Source: an uncultured Candidatus Actinomarina sp. (GTDB lineage: Bacteria > Actinomycetota > Acidimicrobiia > Actinomarinales > Actinomarinaceae). Taken from it: 64,000 bases of DNA. The stretch covers positions 62,001-126,000 of the forward strand of contig CACMQN010000002.1 of assembly GCA_902615855.1 (NCBI GenBank), given 5' to 3'. How positions within the stretch are numbered: the first letter of the stretch is position 1; each line of letters begins with the position of its first letter. Below, in pieces: positions 35,632 through 45,088 of the stretch. The notes below the pieces were generated by a model that did not search any database, had not been told where the DNA came from, and saw only the letters and a list, made by a program, of their open reading frames with translations. A program made the translations under genes and the position numbers.

Positions 35632-37320
35632 CTATCCTATTTCAACCAATATATCGCCCTTATTTACAGGCTGTCCTTTTTTTATATTAAATTCCTTGAT
35701 AACTCCACCAATTGGTGCAGTAACAACATTTTCCATTTTCATAGCTTCTAAAACAAACAAGGAATCTCCTTTTTTTACTTTTTTCCCTTTCTTTGTCATC
35801 GTATCCATAATTGTTCCTTGCATATCTGCTTTGATAATCCCGGGATTTCTTATATTTCCAGTTAGATCCATACCAATTTTTTTAGGTCTTTGGGGTGCCA
35901 GTGATTGACTTTCATTATCGTCAAGAGAAATATTAACCTTACTTGGTCTATCACTAATTATTTCTTCTTCAGAAATATCTTTAATTTTAAAATTTTCTTC
36001 CAAAAATTTAACATGTATCTGACTTTCTTTAAATTCTTTTGTAGATATCACTTGTGAAAGTAAAGAAATTGTCGTTGGTATCCCACCAATTATGTACTCA
36101 TCTAAGCATCGTTTTCCTTTAGAGATAGCTTCTTCTCTAGACACTCCCCAAACAATTAATTTAGAAATTAGATTGTCATAAAAATGTGATATTGATGTAC
36201 CAGTTTTTACCCACCCATCAACCCTTACACCATTGCCCATTGGTTCTCTGTATTCGGTAATTATTCCAGGTGTAGGTAAAAAGTTATTGGCAGGGTCTTC
36301 TGCGTTTATCCTAAACTCTATGCTGTGCCCTCTTGCTTCTGTTTCAAAATCTTCTAAAGAATTACCAAGCGCAATTTTTATTTGTTCTTTAACTAGATCA
36401 ATTCCATATCTCATTTCTGTTACCGTATGCTCAACTTGCAATCTTGTATTCATTTCTAAAAAATAAAAGTTTTCATCATTATCAGCTAAAAATTCTACTG
36501 TACCTGCATTAACGTAATTTGACGACTTAGCAATCATGAGTGTTGCTTTTTTTAACTCTTCTTTTCCAAATTCAGACAACCATACGGGAGGACTTTCTTC
36601 TATTAGTTTTTGGTTCCTTCTTTGCAATGAACAATCTCTTTCACCGAGATAAACATGATTTCCATATTTATCACTTAATATTTGAGTTTCAACATGTCTC
36701 GCTGGTTTTATAAATTTTTCAACATAAATTTGATCTGATCCAAAATATGCTTCGCTTTCACGTTTTACAATCTCATAATTTTGATTTAATTCTTCCTCAT
36801 TATTTACAATTCTTAAACCTTTTCCTCCACCTCCATGAGCTGCTTTTAGCGCAACTGGGTAGCCAAAGGTAGAGGCATCTTTTAATGCTTCTCTTTTTGT
36901 TCTGGATGGTTTCAATTGACCAGGGACAGGCACTAAACCAGCTTTAGAAATTAATTTTCTTGATTCAATTTTGTCTCCCATAGATTTGATTGTTTCTGGA
37001 TTTGGACCTATCCAAATCACATCTTTCTTTTGAACTGCTTTTGCAAAATCAGCATTTTCGGCCAGAAAACCATACCCTGGATGAACCAAGTCTGCTTTTG
37101 TCTCAATTACAGCTTTCATTAAATTTTTTAAGTTTCTGTAGCTATCAGCAGGAAGTGATCCTCCTAAATAAAATGACTCATCAGCACGTTTTACATGCAA
37201 AGAATCAGCATCAATATCTGAATAAACAGCAATTGCGTGCATGTCCATTTCTTTGACCGATCTGATTATTCTTAATGCAATCTCACCACGATTTGCAATT
37301 AGTACTCTTTTTTTAGTCAT
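35632..37320 (-). CDS. Acyl-CoA carboxylase alpha chain (biotin carboxylase fused to biotin carrier)
   Basis: A 562-residue chain with two parts: biotin carboxylase (about 1-445), showing RVLIANRGEIALRIIRSVKE, KAAHGGGGKGLRIV, ERDCSLQRRNQKLIEE and FLEMNTRLQVEHTVTEM; and a C-terminal biotin carrier domain (about 490-562) with the biotinylated lysine in FVLEAMKMENVVTAP. This arrangement is that of actinobacterial AccA3-type chains. With the carboxyltransferase at 37847 it makes malonyl-CoA (or propionyl-CoA products). Same operon as the fab genes and bioY. Confidence 0.94.
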   Translation of the reverse strand: MTKKRVLIANRGEIALRIIRSVKEMDMHAIAVYSDIDADSLHVKRADESFYLGGSLPADSYRNLKNLMKAVIETKADLVHPGYGFLAENADFAKAVQKKDVIWIGPNPETIKSMGDKIESRKLISKAGLVPVPGQLKPSRTKREALKDASTFGYPVALKAAHGGGGKGLRIVNNEEELNQNYEIVKRESEAYFGSDQIYVEKFIKPARHVETQILSDKYGNHVYLGERDCSLQRRNQKLIEESPPVWLSEFGKEELKKATLMIAKSSNYVNAGTVEFLADNDENFYFLEMNTRLQVEHTVTEMRYGIDLVKEQIKIALGNSLEDFETEARGHSIEFRINAEDPANNFLPTPGIITEYREPMGNGVRVDGWVKTGTSISHFYDNLISKLIVWGVSREEAISKGKRCLDEYIIGGIPTTISLLSQVISTKEFKESQIHVKFLEENFKIKDISEEEIISDRPSKVNISLDDNESQSLAPQRPKKIGMDLTGNIRNPGIIKADMQGTIMDTMTKKGKKVKKGDSLFVLEAMKMENVVTAPIGGVIKEFNIKKGQPVNKGDILVEIG

Positions 37321-37326
37321 AAAAAT

Positions 37327-37866
37327 TTATTTTAACTTTTGAGCAATTCCAATTGCTAAACTTGCTTTAATTAAATCTCCAATAATAAATGGAACAACAC
37401 CAATACTGATAGCTTCAACTATGGAAATGTTTAATGTAATCATCAAACCCAGAACTCCACATATATAAATTGCTAGAGTTCCAGTAGCTATACCCACGGT
37501 TGGTTTTTGTGACATATTTCCAATTATTTGTGCAGCAATAAAAAAACCAATTATATAACCAATTGTTGGACTTTTTAATATAGCTAAGCCAGCAACACTT
37601 CCTGAGAAAAAAGGAAAACCTGCAAGACCTGTAAATAAATATAAAATCATACTGAACGAACCAAACCTACTTCCAAGAAGTAAGCCTGATAAAATAACAA
37701 CAAAAGTCTGCGCTGTTATAGGTACTGGAGTAAATGGTAGTTCAAATCTTATCTGTGCACTAAGTGCAGTTAAAATCGCAAAACCAAAAGATAAAAATAA
37801 GTTTCTTGTCAATGAGCCTTTTTCAACCCAAGCTATTGATATATTTTTAGAGGGGAATGTTTCCAT
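37327..37866 (-). CDS. bioY: Biotin transporter BioY
   Basis: A 179-residue six-helix membrane protein, the substrate-binding component of the ECF biotin importer. Features: ARFELPFTPVPITAQTFVV-like motif (ELPFTPVPITAQTFVVILSG), GSRFGSFSMILYLFTGLAGF and SPTIGYIIGFFIAAQIIG. BioY can work alone or with an ECF module not seen here. It overlaps the carboxyltransferase gene by 20 bases and lies in a biotin-dependent operon, matching import of biotin to its use. Confidence 0.94.
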   Translation of the reverse strand: METFPSKNISIAWVEKGSLTRNLFLSFGFAILTALSAQIRFELPFTPVPITAQTFVVILSGLLLGSRFGSFSMILYLFTGLAGFPFFSGSVAGLAILKSPTIGYIIGFFIAAQIIGNMSQKPTVGIATGTLAIYICGVLGLMITLNISIVEAISIGVVPFIIGDLIKASLAIGIAQKLK

Positions 37867-39334
37867 GTTTGTCTCCTACATTTGTTTTATTTACAAGCTC
37901 TTTAAATGCTTCAGTAACAACTTTTCTAGTTTCACTTGGTTTTATTATTTTATCTACTAATCCAAGTTTTGCCGCAATGTCAGGATTACTGAAGTTTTCA
38001 TTGTATTCATCTACAAATTTTTGTTTTAGTTCTTCAGGGTTATCACTATCATTTAATTCTTTTCGATTAATTATATCTACTGCACCCTCTGCACCCATTA
38101 CAGCAATTTCTGCAGTAGGCCATGCGAAAAGTTTGTCTGCTCCTATACCCATCGAATCCATAACTATATAAGCCCCACCATATGCCTTACGTATTACTAC
38201 ACAGACTCTTGGGACAGTAGCTTCAGAGTATGCATATAAAAGTTTTGCCCCACTCCGAATAATTCCTCCATGTTCTTGCTCTACTCCTGGTAAAAATCCA
38301 GGCACATCTACGAGAGTTAGTAGAGGTATGTTAAATGCATCACAAAATCTTACGAATCTTGACGCTTTTATGGATGAATTTATATCTAAAACTCCAGCAA
38401 GTTCCATTGGTTGATTAGCGATCACTCCAACTGTATTTCCGTTTATTCTTACAAATGAAGTGATGATATTTGGGGCATAGTTTGCATGAATTGGATACTG
38501 CTCTCCATCATCGACAATGTTATTAATAATCTCGTTCATATCATATGGCTGATTTCTATGTTCTGGTATTAAGGACTCTAAAGAATCAACATTTCTTGAT
38601 GGATCATCTTCCGTGATAAAATTTGGTGGCTTCTGATCTGATGATTGTGGAAAAAAACTAAGAAGGTATCTAACTTCTTCAAAAGCTTGTTCCTCTGTTT
38701 CGCAAACTTGATGACTCACTCCTGATCGAGTCCCATGTGCTTCAACACCACCAAGTTCTTCATAGGTTACTTCTTCTCCTGTAACAGTTTTTACTACATT
38801 AGGACCGGTTACATAAAGTTGACCAATATCTTTTACTTGGAATATGAAATCAGTTAGTGCTGGACTATAAACTGCTCCGCCAGCTGATGGACCTACAATT
38901 ACAGATATTTGTGGAATTTTTCCAGAAGCTTCGACATTTTTTTTGAATATTTGTGCATAACCATATAAAGAAGAGATTCCTTCTTGAATCCTTGCTCCAC
39001 CTGAATCTTTAATTCCTATTACTGGAGCTTTTGCTTCAAGAGCAAGGTCCATTATTCTTAAAATTTTCTTAGCAACTATTTCGCCAAGGCTTCCACCCAT
39101 GACAGAAAAATCTTCAGAGAAAACATAAACAGGCCTTCCATGAATTGTCCCAGATCCAGTAACTACAGCTTCACCATCAGGATTTTGTTCTGATACAACA
39201 TTTTGATCAATTTCAGAAAAGGAACCTTCATCTAAAACTAAATTAATCCTTTCATAGGCGGTTAATTTTCCTTTTGGATGCTGAATTTTTTTTGCTTTTT
39301 CATTGCGTACGTCAGCTAAATTTTCTTCCAACAT
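37847..39334 (-). CDS. Acyl-CoA carboxylase beta chain (carboxyltransferase)
   Basis: A carboxyltransferase of 495 residues from ATG 39334. The ORF track start at 39433 adds 33 hydrophobic residues unlike the family. Motifs: EDFSVMGGSLGEIVAKKI, KDSGGARIQEGISSLYGYAQ (N-half), and LVDVPGFLPGVEQEHGGII plus VCVVIRKAYGGAYIVMDS (C-half, CoA- and biotin-binding loops). It transfers carboxylate from biotin to acetyl- or propionyl-CoA. It is the first gene of the nine-gene minus operon; birA reads away from it. Confidence 0.94.
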   Translation of the reverse strand: MLEENLADVRNEKAKKIQHPKGKLTAYERINLVLDEGSFSEIDQNVVSEQNPDGEAVVTGSGTIHGRPVYVFSEDFSVMGGSLGEIVAKKILRIMDLALEAKAPVIGIKDSGGARIQEGISSLYGYAQIFKKNVEASGKIPQISVIVGPSAGGAVYSPALTDFIFQVKDIGQLYVTGPNVVKTVTGEEVTYEELGGVEAHGTRSGVSHQVCETEEQAFEEVRYLLSFFPQSSDQKPPNFITEDDPSRNVDSLESLIPEHRNQPYDMNEIINNIVDDGEQYPIHANYAPNIITSFVRINGNTVGVIANQPMELAGVLDINSSIKASRFVRFCDAFNIPLLTLVDVPGFLPGVEQEHGGIIRSGAKLLYAYSEATVPRVCVVIRKAYGGAYIVMDSMGIGADKLFAWPTAEIAVMGAEGAVDIINRKELNDSDNPEELKQKFVDEYNENFSNPDIAAKLGLVDKIIKPSETRKVVTEAFKELVNKTNVGDKHGNIPL

Positions 39335-39398
39335 GCCCAACTTTCTTATTATTATTAATCTATATATTTGACCTATGTATTTGTAAAGAAGTAACACT

Positions 39399-40055
39399 AT
39401 GAAATCTATTTTTTTTGATGAAATTGATAACACTCAAGACTTTGCTATAAAAGAATTTAAAGAAGAGCCACTTTTGATAGCAAGTAAAGCACAGACATCT
39501 GGTCGTGGTACTAATCAAAATAAGTGGAAAAATGCTGATCAAAGTTTGGCAACTTCATTAGTTTTTAATAAACAAATTGTTAATTTTACTAAAACACTTA
39601 TCCCACTGTTGGCTGGCTACTCATATGTTTCCATAATTAAAAATCAAAATCTAAAATTAAAATGGCCTAACGACATAATTTTTAATAATGACAAAGTTGG
39701 TGGAGTCCTTGTGGAAGAAAGCAATGATCTTATTTGCATTGGTTTAGGAATAAATTATTTTTGGAAAAATCCCTCTATACCAGGAGCTAGTGGAATATAC
39801 GAGGAAAAACAAGATAATCAAAAAATTTTTCAAGATGCTGAGGAATGGGGAAGAACAATCTTAAATTATATAATGAATGAGAATTTTAGTCTGAAAAGCT
39901 ATACATCAAAACTCACTACTTTAGGGAAGCTTGTTGAATATCCTGAAGGTAGAGGTTGGGCTAAAGATATAAATTCGGATGGATCATTAATTATAAAAAC
40001 ACCATCAGGTGAACTATTAAATTTAACGTCTCCCTTAATAAGTGAAATAATATAG
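39399..40055 (+). CDS. birA: Biotin--protein ligase (no DNA-binding domain)
   Basis: A 218-residue ligase that attaches biotin to the carrier lysine of the carboxylase. Motifs: KAQTSGRGTNQNKWKNAD (biotin loop), LKLKWPNDIIFNNDKVGGVL and LICIGLGINYFW. The N-terminal winged helix of E. coli BirA is absent, so it should not be a repressor. The C-terminal SH3-like part is LGKLVEYPEGRGWAKDIN. Divergent from the carboxyltransferase with a 64-base gap that should hold both promoters. Confidence 0.93.
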   Translation: MKSIFFDEIDNTQDFAIKEFKEEPLLIASKAQTSGRGTNQNKWKNADQSLATSLVFNKQIVNFTKTLIPLLAGYSYVSIIKNQNLKLKWPNDIIFNNDKVGGVLVEESNDLICIGLGINYFWKNPSIPGASGIYEEKQDNQKIFQDAEEWGRTILNYIMNENFSLKSYTSKLTTLGKLVEYPEGRGWAKDINSDGSLIIKTPSGELLNLTSPLISEII

Positions 40056-40080
40056 TTATCATTAATTCTTGAGAGGTTAA

Positions 40081-42174
40081 ATGAAACAGTTAGTTGTTGA
40101 AATAAATAATCCCGAACCAATATTATGGGAGACTCCAATTCCAAAGCCTGGTCCAGGGGAGATACTTATTAAAAATCATTATTCAGTTGTCTCAACTGGA
40201 ACTGAAATAGCAGCAATTGAATCTGCTAATAAGTCTGTAACTGATAAATTACAAAATTCATCAAACATTGAGAAAGGTATTGAACTTCTTGAAAAAGAAG
40301 GAGTGAGAGCTGTTTGGAATGCTATATTCCCAAAAAATATATTGCCTATTCAACTTGGTTATAGTTCATGTGGAAAAGTTGCAGAAATTGGAGAAAACGT
40401 AAAAAATTTTCATGTTGGTGACATGGTTGTTTCCAACGGTAATCATGCAGAATATGTTGTAGTAAATCAAAACTTATGTTCAAGGATTCCTGAAGACACA
40501 AATGAAAAAGAAGCAGCTTATACAGTCTTAGGTAGTATAGCTCTACATGGTCTACGATTATCAGAAACTTCACTTGGATCAAGAATTGTTGTTGTAGGTT
40601 TGGGCATAGTTGGACAATTAGTATGCAGGTTAGGAGAAGCACAAGGATCAGAAGTCTTTGGTATTGATCCTGACGAAAGTAGAAGGGGAGATAGTAAAAA
40701 CTTTTTTTCTACAATTAATGATCTACCCGTAGACGAAGTAGATTCGATAATTATCACAGCTGCTTCTGACAGCAATGAACCAATTGAAGCTGCAACAAAA
40801 ATTGCAAGGAATAAAGCAAAAATTGTTGTTATTGGAGATATTCCTTTAAATATTTCAAGAAATGAGTTTTACTACAAAGAACTAGAGTTAGTTGTCTCAA
40901 AATCATATGGACCTGGAAGATATGATAAGCAGTATGAAGTTCTAGGAAATGATTATCCAATTGAGTATGTCAGATGGACTGAAAATAGAAATTTTGAAGC
41001 TTTCTTAAAACTTTTATCTCAGGGTCAGATTACTGTTCAAGACTTAATTACTGAGGAAATTGATTTTTCTGAATCTTCTGAGATATACAATTCCTTTAAT
41101 TCTGATCAAAGACCTTTGTCAGTGTTGCTCAGATATAATTTAAAAGCTGAACCAAAAATTCAATTTGAAAAAAATGATATTACTTCTGAAAACAACCAAA
41201 AAATTAAAATTGGAATAATTGGAGCAGGAAACTTTGCCTCAACAACAATTATTCCTTTATTGAAGGAATTAAGAAGGTCTTGTCAGATTTTAGGAGTTTC
41301 ATCATCAGGAGGATTAAGTTCTGAAGTCCTTGCGAAAAATTTTAAAATCAAGAATAAATACTCCACAGAAGACGAAATATTTGAATCAGATGAAATAGAT
41401 GCTGTATTTATTCTTACTCAACATTTCAATCATGCTGATTTAGTTATCAAAGGAATAAACTCTGGTAAAGCTGTTTATGTAGAGAAACCATTGGCAATTG
41501 AAGTTGATTCAATAACAAAAATTGAAGAGGCTATGTACAATGCTGAAGATCCAAAAATTTTTCTTGGTTTTAATAGAAGATTTAGTGAAGCATCTAATTT
41601 TATAAAGGAAAAATTAAATAATTCACCTGCAAATGCGATAAATTTTAGGTTTAGTGTTCCAAAATTAGACAAAGACCACTGGACCAATATAAAGGAGATA
41701 GGTGGGGGAAGAATAGTTGGTGAAGCCATCCATGCAATTGACTTAGGTACATATTTTTTTGACTCTCTACCACAAAGCATATCTTCCTACAGTCCAATAA
41801 ACAAAGAAACTGATGAAGTTTATGACAATCAAGTCTTTATAAATATCAATTACGCAAACGGCTCACATGCATCAGTACAATATTTTTCAGACACAAATTA
41901 CAATTTATCTAAAGAAAGGCTAGAGATTCACGGAAGTGATAATTCATTTATTGTCGAAGATTTTCAACTTATGAGATATTTAATCGGATCAGATGATAAG
42001 AGCAAAGTATTCTCTGACGGTAAAGGTCATAAACAAGCTATTGAAACCTTTATTAGTTATGTTAAAAATGAAATACCAAATCCATTTACATGGTTAGAAA
42101 TTAAATCAGTATCAATTGCTGGTATATATGCTCAAAATTATCTAAATTCTGGATCCCAAAAAAGTATTTTTTAA
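40081..42174 (+). CDS. Two-domain oxidoreductase: zinc-less MDR dehydrogenase fused to Gfo/Idh/MocA domain
   Basis: A 697-residue fusion. Residues about 1-350 form a medium-chain dehydrogenase/reductase (PKPGPGEILIKNHYSVVSTG; nucleotide loop IVVVGLGIVGQLVCRLGEAQ). Residues about 370-697 are a Gfo/Idh/MocA domain (KIGIIGAGNFASTTIIPLLK; VYVEKPLAIEVDSITKIEEA; IGGGRIVGEAIHAIDLGTYF). This bi-domain type is known from polysaccharide and sugar clusters. The classical zinc-binding cysteines are not obvious. Substrate probably a nucleotide or free sugar; unknown. No polysaccharide genes are beside it. It follows birA by 25 bases. Confidence 0.85.
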   Translation: MKQLVVEINNPEPILWETPIPKPGPGEILIKNHYSVVSTGTEIAAIESANKSVTDKLQNSSNIEKGIELLEKEGVRAVWNAIFPKNILPIQLGYSSCGKVAEIGENVKNFHVGDMVVSNGNHAEYVVVNQNLCSRIPEDTNEKEAAYTVLGSIALHGLRLSETSLGSRIVVVGLGIVGQLVCRLGEAQGSEVFGIDPDESRRGDSKNFFSTINDLPVDEVDSIIITAASDSNEPIEAATKIARNKAKIVVIGDIPLNISRNEFYYKELELVVSKSYGPGRYDKQYEVLGNDYPIEYVRWTENRNFEAFLKLLSQGQITVQDLITEEIDFSESSEIYNSFNSDQRPLSVLLRYNLKAEPKIQFEKNDITSENNQKIKIGIIGAGNFASTTIIPLLKELRRSCQILGVSSSGGLSSEVLAKNFKIKNKYSTEDEIFESDEIDAVFILTQHFNHADLVIKGINSGKAVYVEKPLAIEVDSITKIEEAMYNAEDPKIFLGFNRRFSEASNFIKEKLNNSPANAINFRFSVPKLDKDHWTNIKEIGGGRIVGEAIHAIDLGTYFFDSLPQSISSYSPINKETDEVYDNQVFININYANGSHASVQYFSDTNYNLSKERLEIHGSDNSFIVEDFQLMRYLIGSDDKSKVFSDGKGHKQAIETFISYVKNEIPNPFTWLEIKSVSIAGIYAQNYLNSGSQKSIF

Positions 42175-42242
42175 AATTAGCAAACTAAAAAATTAACAAC
42201 GTTACTGTTACTTTGTCGTAAAGATATTACAAAAGGAAATAC

Positions 42243-42440
42243 ATGCCAAAAGGTAAAGTTAAATGGTTTAATAAAACTAAAGGTTATGGTTTTATTGAAC
42301 CTGAAGAAGGCGACAAAGACGTCTTTGTTCATATTTCTGCAGTAAAGAATTCAGGAATGGAAGATCTTGAAGAAGGTCAAGAGCTTGAATTTGAAATTGT
42401 AGAAAATAACGGTAAAACTTCAGCAGAAAATTTAAAGTAA
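42243..42440 (+). CDS. Cold shock protein
   Basis: A 65-residue single cold shock domain. RNA-binding motifs [11 protein letters not shown] (RNP1) and DVFVHISAV (RNP2), and the start [16 protein letters not shown], are canonical. An AAAGGA site lies seven bases before the ATG. It acts as an RNA chaperone. A tRNA gene on the opposite strand follows within ten bases. Confidence 0.95.
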   Translation: MPKGKVKWFNKTKGYGFIEPEEGDKDVFVHISAVKNSGMEDLEEGQELEFEIVENNGKTSAENLK

Positions 42441-42448
42441 AACTCTAG

Positions 42449-42521
42449 CGGCCACGGCAGGATTCGAACCTGCGACACCAGGTTTAGGAAACCTGTGCTC
42501 TATCCCCTGAGCTACGCGGCC
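42449..42521 (-). tRNA. tRNA-Arg(CCT)
   Basis: On the minus strand GGCCGCG pairs with CGTGGCC as the acceptor stem. The D-arm GCTCAGGGGATAGAGC, the anticodon stem CAGGT/ACCTG with loop TTCCTAA (anticodon CCT) and the T-arm GCAGG TTCGAAT CCTGC are complete. Discriminator base is G; CCA is not encoded. Length 73. Confidence 0.95.
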
Positions 42522-42574
42522 ATAAAAAATAGGTTAAACTAATTTCATAAATAACTATATACAAAAGGATTAAG

Positions 42575-43546
42575 TTGCTTGCAGTTAACGTTAATAACAT
42601 AAAAAAAACTTTTGTTACAAAGCAAGAAACAGTTGAGGCTGTAAAAGATGTTAGTTTCCAAGTAGAGCAAGGTGAAATATTCGGATTACTTGGTCCAAAT
42701 GGTGCAGGTAAATCTACAACAATTTTGATGCTTACAACATTATTAAGTGTTACAAGTGGAAAAGCCTCTATATTGGGTCTAGATATTACAACAAAAGATA
42801 AAGAGGTTAGAGAAAAAATTGGGGTAGCTCTTCAAGATACAGGCATAGATAATTTGTTAACAGGAAAAGAATTATTTTTTACAACATGCAGACTTTGGGG
42901 ATATTCAAAAAAAGACTCTGAAAAGAGAACTTTAGAACTTCTGGAACTCGTTGGCTTAACAGAAGCCGCTGATAGACGAGTTAAAACTTATTCTGGGGGA
43001 ATGAAAAGGAGACTTGATCTTGGTTTAAGCCTTGTTCATTCTCCAGAAATTCTTTTTTTAGATGAACCAACAACAGGATTAGACCCAGGTTCTAGGCGAG
43101 TTCTCTGGGAAGAAATAAAAAGACTTCGTGATAATGGAGTGACAATTATTCTTACAACACAATATCTCGAAGAAGCTGATGAGTTAGCAGATCGTTTAGC
43201 AATTATAGATGAAGGTCTTGTTGTAGCTGAGGGAACTTCAGATGAATTAAAAGCAAGCATTGGTGGTGATGTGATTACCTTTTCTTTTGAAAATGATTTA
43301 GATTTAAAAAATGCAAAAAATGTTTTATATGATGCAATTGAAGATAAAGGCCAATTAAGAATTACAGTCGAAGATGGTGCAGCAAAAATTCCAAGTTTTA
43401 TAAATGACTTAAATAAAAATGGGATAATCGTTAGTTCAGTTTCAGCAAGCAAACCAACTTTAGATGATGTTTTTCTTGAGGTGACAGGATATAGGCTTGA
43501 AGGATCAGCTGGAACTGATTCATCAAATGAATTGGAAGTAAAGTAA
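42575..43546 (+). CDS. ABC exporter ATP-binding protein (DrrA type)
   Basis: A 323-residue ATPase. Walker A LLGPNGAGKSTTILMLTTLL, signature YSGGMKRRLDLGLSLV, Walker B EILFLDEPTTGLDPGSRR, and a C-terminal extension of ~80 residues typical of DrrA/daunorubicin-type ATPases. The start is TTG 42575 with AAAGGA ten bases upstream. Its partner permease follows, overlapping by one base. Substrate unknown (drug or lipid). Confidence 0.92.
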   Translation: MLAVNVNNIKKTFVTKQETVEAVKDVSFQVEQGEIFGLLGPNGAGKSTTILMLTTLLSVTSGKASILGLDITTKDKEVREKIGVALQDTGIDNLLTGKELFFTTCRLWGYSKKDSEKRTLELLELVGLTEAADRRVKTYSGGMKRRLDLGLSLVHSPEILFLDEPTTGLDPGSRRVLWEEIKRLRDNGVTIILTTQYLEEADELADRLAIIDEGLVVAEGTSDELKASIGGDVITFSFENDLDLKNAKNVLYDAIEDKGQLRITVEDGAAKIPSFINDLNKNGIIVSSVSASKPTLDDVFLEVTGYRLEGSAGTDSSNELEVK

Positions 43547-44343
43547 TGGAATCAAATAGATCTTTTTTTGTACAACTACAAGTCTTAACAAAAAGAATGG
43601 TTTTACGAGTAGTAAGAAGACCTCTTGCAGAATTGCCTAATTTAATTATTTCAGCATTTTTCTTATTTGTATATGACGGTGCTCTTGGAGGAGTTTTTGG
43701 AGGATCTGCAAGTGGAACGCCCTTTGATTTTGCAAATGGAAATTTCATAAATTTTATTCTCCCAGTATCAATAGTCTCTGCTTCTTTAAGTGGTGCTGCC
43801 TCCGGTATATATTTAGTAGAAGATATTGAATCAGGTGTCTTTAAACGTTATCAAAGTATGCCAATCTCTAGATGGGCTATAATTTTGGCTCCTATGAATG
43901 TTGGAGCTTTAAGAGTTTTATTACAAGCAGGATTGATTTTATTAATAGGAAAATTTATAGGAGCCAATCCCGAAGTTGGTAATGTGGGATTTTTCATTGT
44001 CCTATCACTCGCTTTTATTTGGGGGATGGGTTTTGCTGGTTATTCTGTTGCTGCTGGAGTAAAGTCAGGATCATCTCAGGGCGCACAGGCAGCTACTTTT
44101 TTATTTTTCCCTGCAATATTCTTAGCCCCTACTTTTGTACCTAGAGAACAATTGAAAGGATGGCTAGAAACTGCGGCAGCCTACAACCCTACAACTTACG
44201 TAATTGAAGGAATGAGATCTGTAATGGTTCAAGGTTGGGAACTTGATACATTATTTAGAGGCTATCTATCTGCAACTTCATTTGCAGTGATAACCCTCAC
44301 TCTTGCAGTTATATCAGCAAGAAAAGCAACAGAAAAAGCATAA
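43546..44343 (+). CDS. ABC exporter permease (DrrB/ABC-2 type)
   Basis: A 265-residue permease with about six membrane helices. The ABC-2 pattern is visible in LPVSIVSASLSGAASGIYLV-EDIESGVFKRYQSMPISRWA and in FFPAIFLAPTFVPREQLKGW followed by AAYNPTTYVIEGMR. It pairs with the ATPase before it. Confidence 0.92.
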   Translation: MESNRSFFVQLQVLTKRMVLRVVRRPLAELPNLIISAFFLFVYDGALGGVFGGSASGTPFDFANGNFINFILPVSIVSASLSGAASGIYLVEDIESGVFKRYQSMPISRWAIILAPMNVGALRVLLQAGLILLIGKFIGANPEVGNVGFFIVLSLAFIWGMGFAGYSVAAGVKSGSSQGAQAATFLFFPAIFLAPTFVPREQLKGWLETAAAYNPTTYVIEGMRSVMVQGWELDTLFRGYLSATSFAVITLTLAVISARKATEKA

Positions 44344-44398
44344 ATACTTTTTATATAGAAAATAAAATTAACTACTCTATATAATTCTTAAGGAAATT

Positions 44399-45088
44399 AT
44401 GGAAATTACATTAGAAGCAACAAATAGAGAAAAAACAGGATCTGGAGAGTCAAGAAGATTACGCTCTACAGGATTCATTCCAGCTGTGATGTACGGTCTT
44501 GGAACAGAGCCACAGTCATTATTATTAAATTCAAGAGAATTTAATAACGCACTTAAAACTGAAGCAGGATCAAATGTTATCTTAAATGTCACCGTAGGAA
44601 AAGATTCATTCCCAGCTCTTGCAAGAGAAATTCAACGCCATGCCTTTAAAGATGAGATCGTCCATGTTGATTTAGTAAGAATTGATTTATCTCAAACTGT
44701 TGAAGCAGACGTACAAGTTAACTTCATTGGAACTCCACTTGGAGTCAAAGAAGAAGGTGGTGTCGTTCAAACAGTCAATAATACGATTTCAATTACAGCA
44801 CTTCCTACAAATATTCCATCATCATTGGATGTAGATATTTCACCATTAAATGTTGGAGACAATGTAACAGTAACAGATATTCAATTACCTGAGGGAGTAG
44901 CGTTGGCCTCAGAAGATGACGATTCAATCCTTGTAACAATAACAATTCCTCGAGCTGTTATTGAGGAAGAGGAAGTAATTGATGAGGAACTTGAAGGCGA
45001 AGAGGGTGAAGAAGATGCTGGAGAAGGCGATGAAGACTCTGAAGAAAGTTCAGATGATGCAGAACCAGCAGAAGAAAGTGGAGAATAA
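44399..45088 (+). CDS. rplY: 50S ribosomal protein L25/general stress protein Ctc
   Basis: A 229-residue long-form L25 (CTC type). The N-terminal 5S rRNA-binding domain shows RRLRSTGFIPAVMYGLGTEP and HAFKDEIVHVDLVRIDL; the C-terminal beta domain ends LPEGVALASEDDDSILVTIT. A very acidic 40-residue tail follows (E, D, G, S). An AAGGAAA site lies just before the ATG. pth starts inside its last codons, as in many bacteria where rplY-pth is conserved. Confidence 0.93.
   Translation: MEITLEATNREKTGSGESRRLRSTGFIPAVMYGLGTEPQSLLLNSREFNNALKTEAGSNVILNVTVGKDSFPALAREIQRHAFKDEIVHVDLVRIDLSQTVEADVQVNFIGTPLGVKEEGGVVQTVNNTISITALPTNIPSSLDVDISPLNVGDNVTVTDIQLPEGVALASEDDDSILVTITIPRAVIEEEEVIDEELEGEEGEEDAGEGDEDSEESSDDAEPAEESGE

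Noticed and set aside
44979-45077. Long N-terminus of the pth frame
   Set aside because: The lysine/methionine-rich stretch is a frame shadow of the acidic tail of rplY; GTG 45078 gives the normal Pth start.
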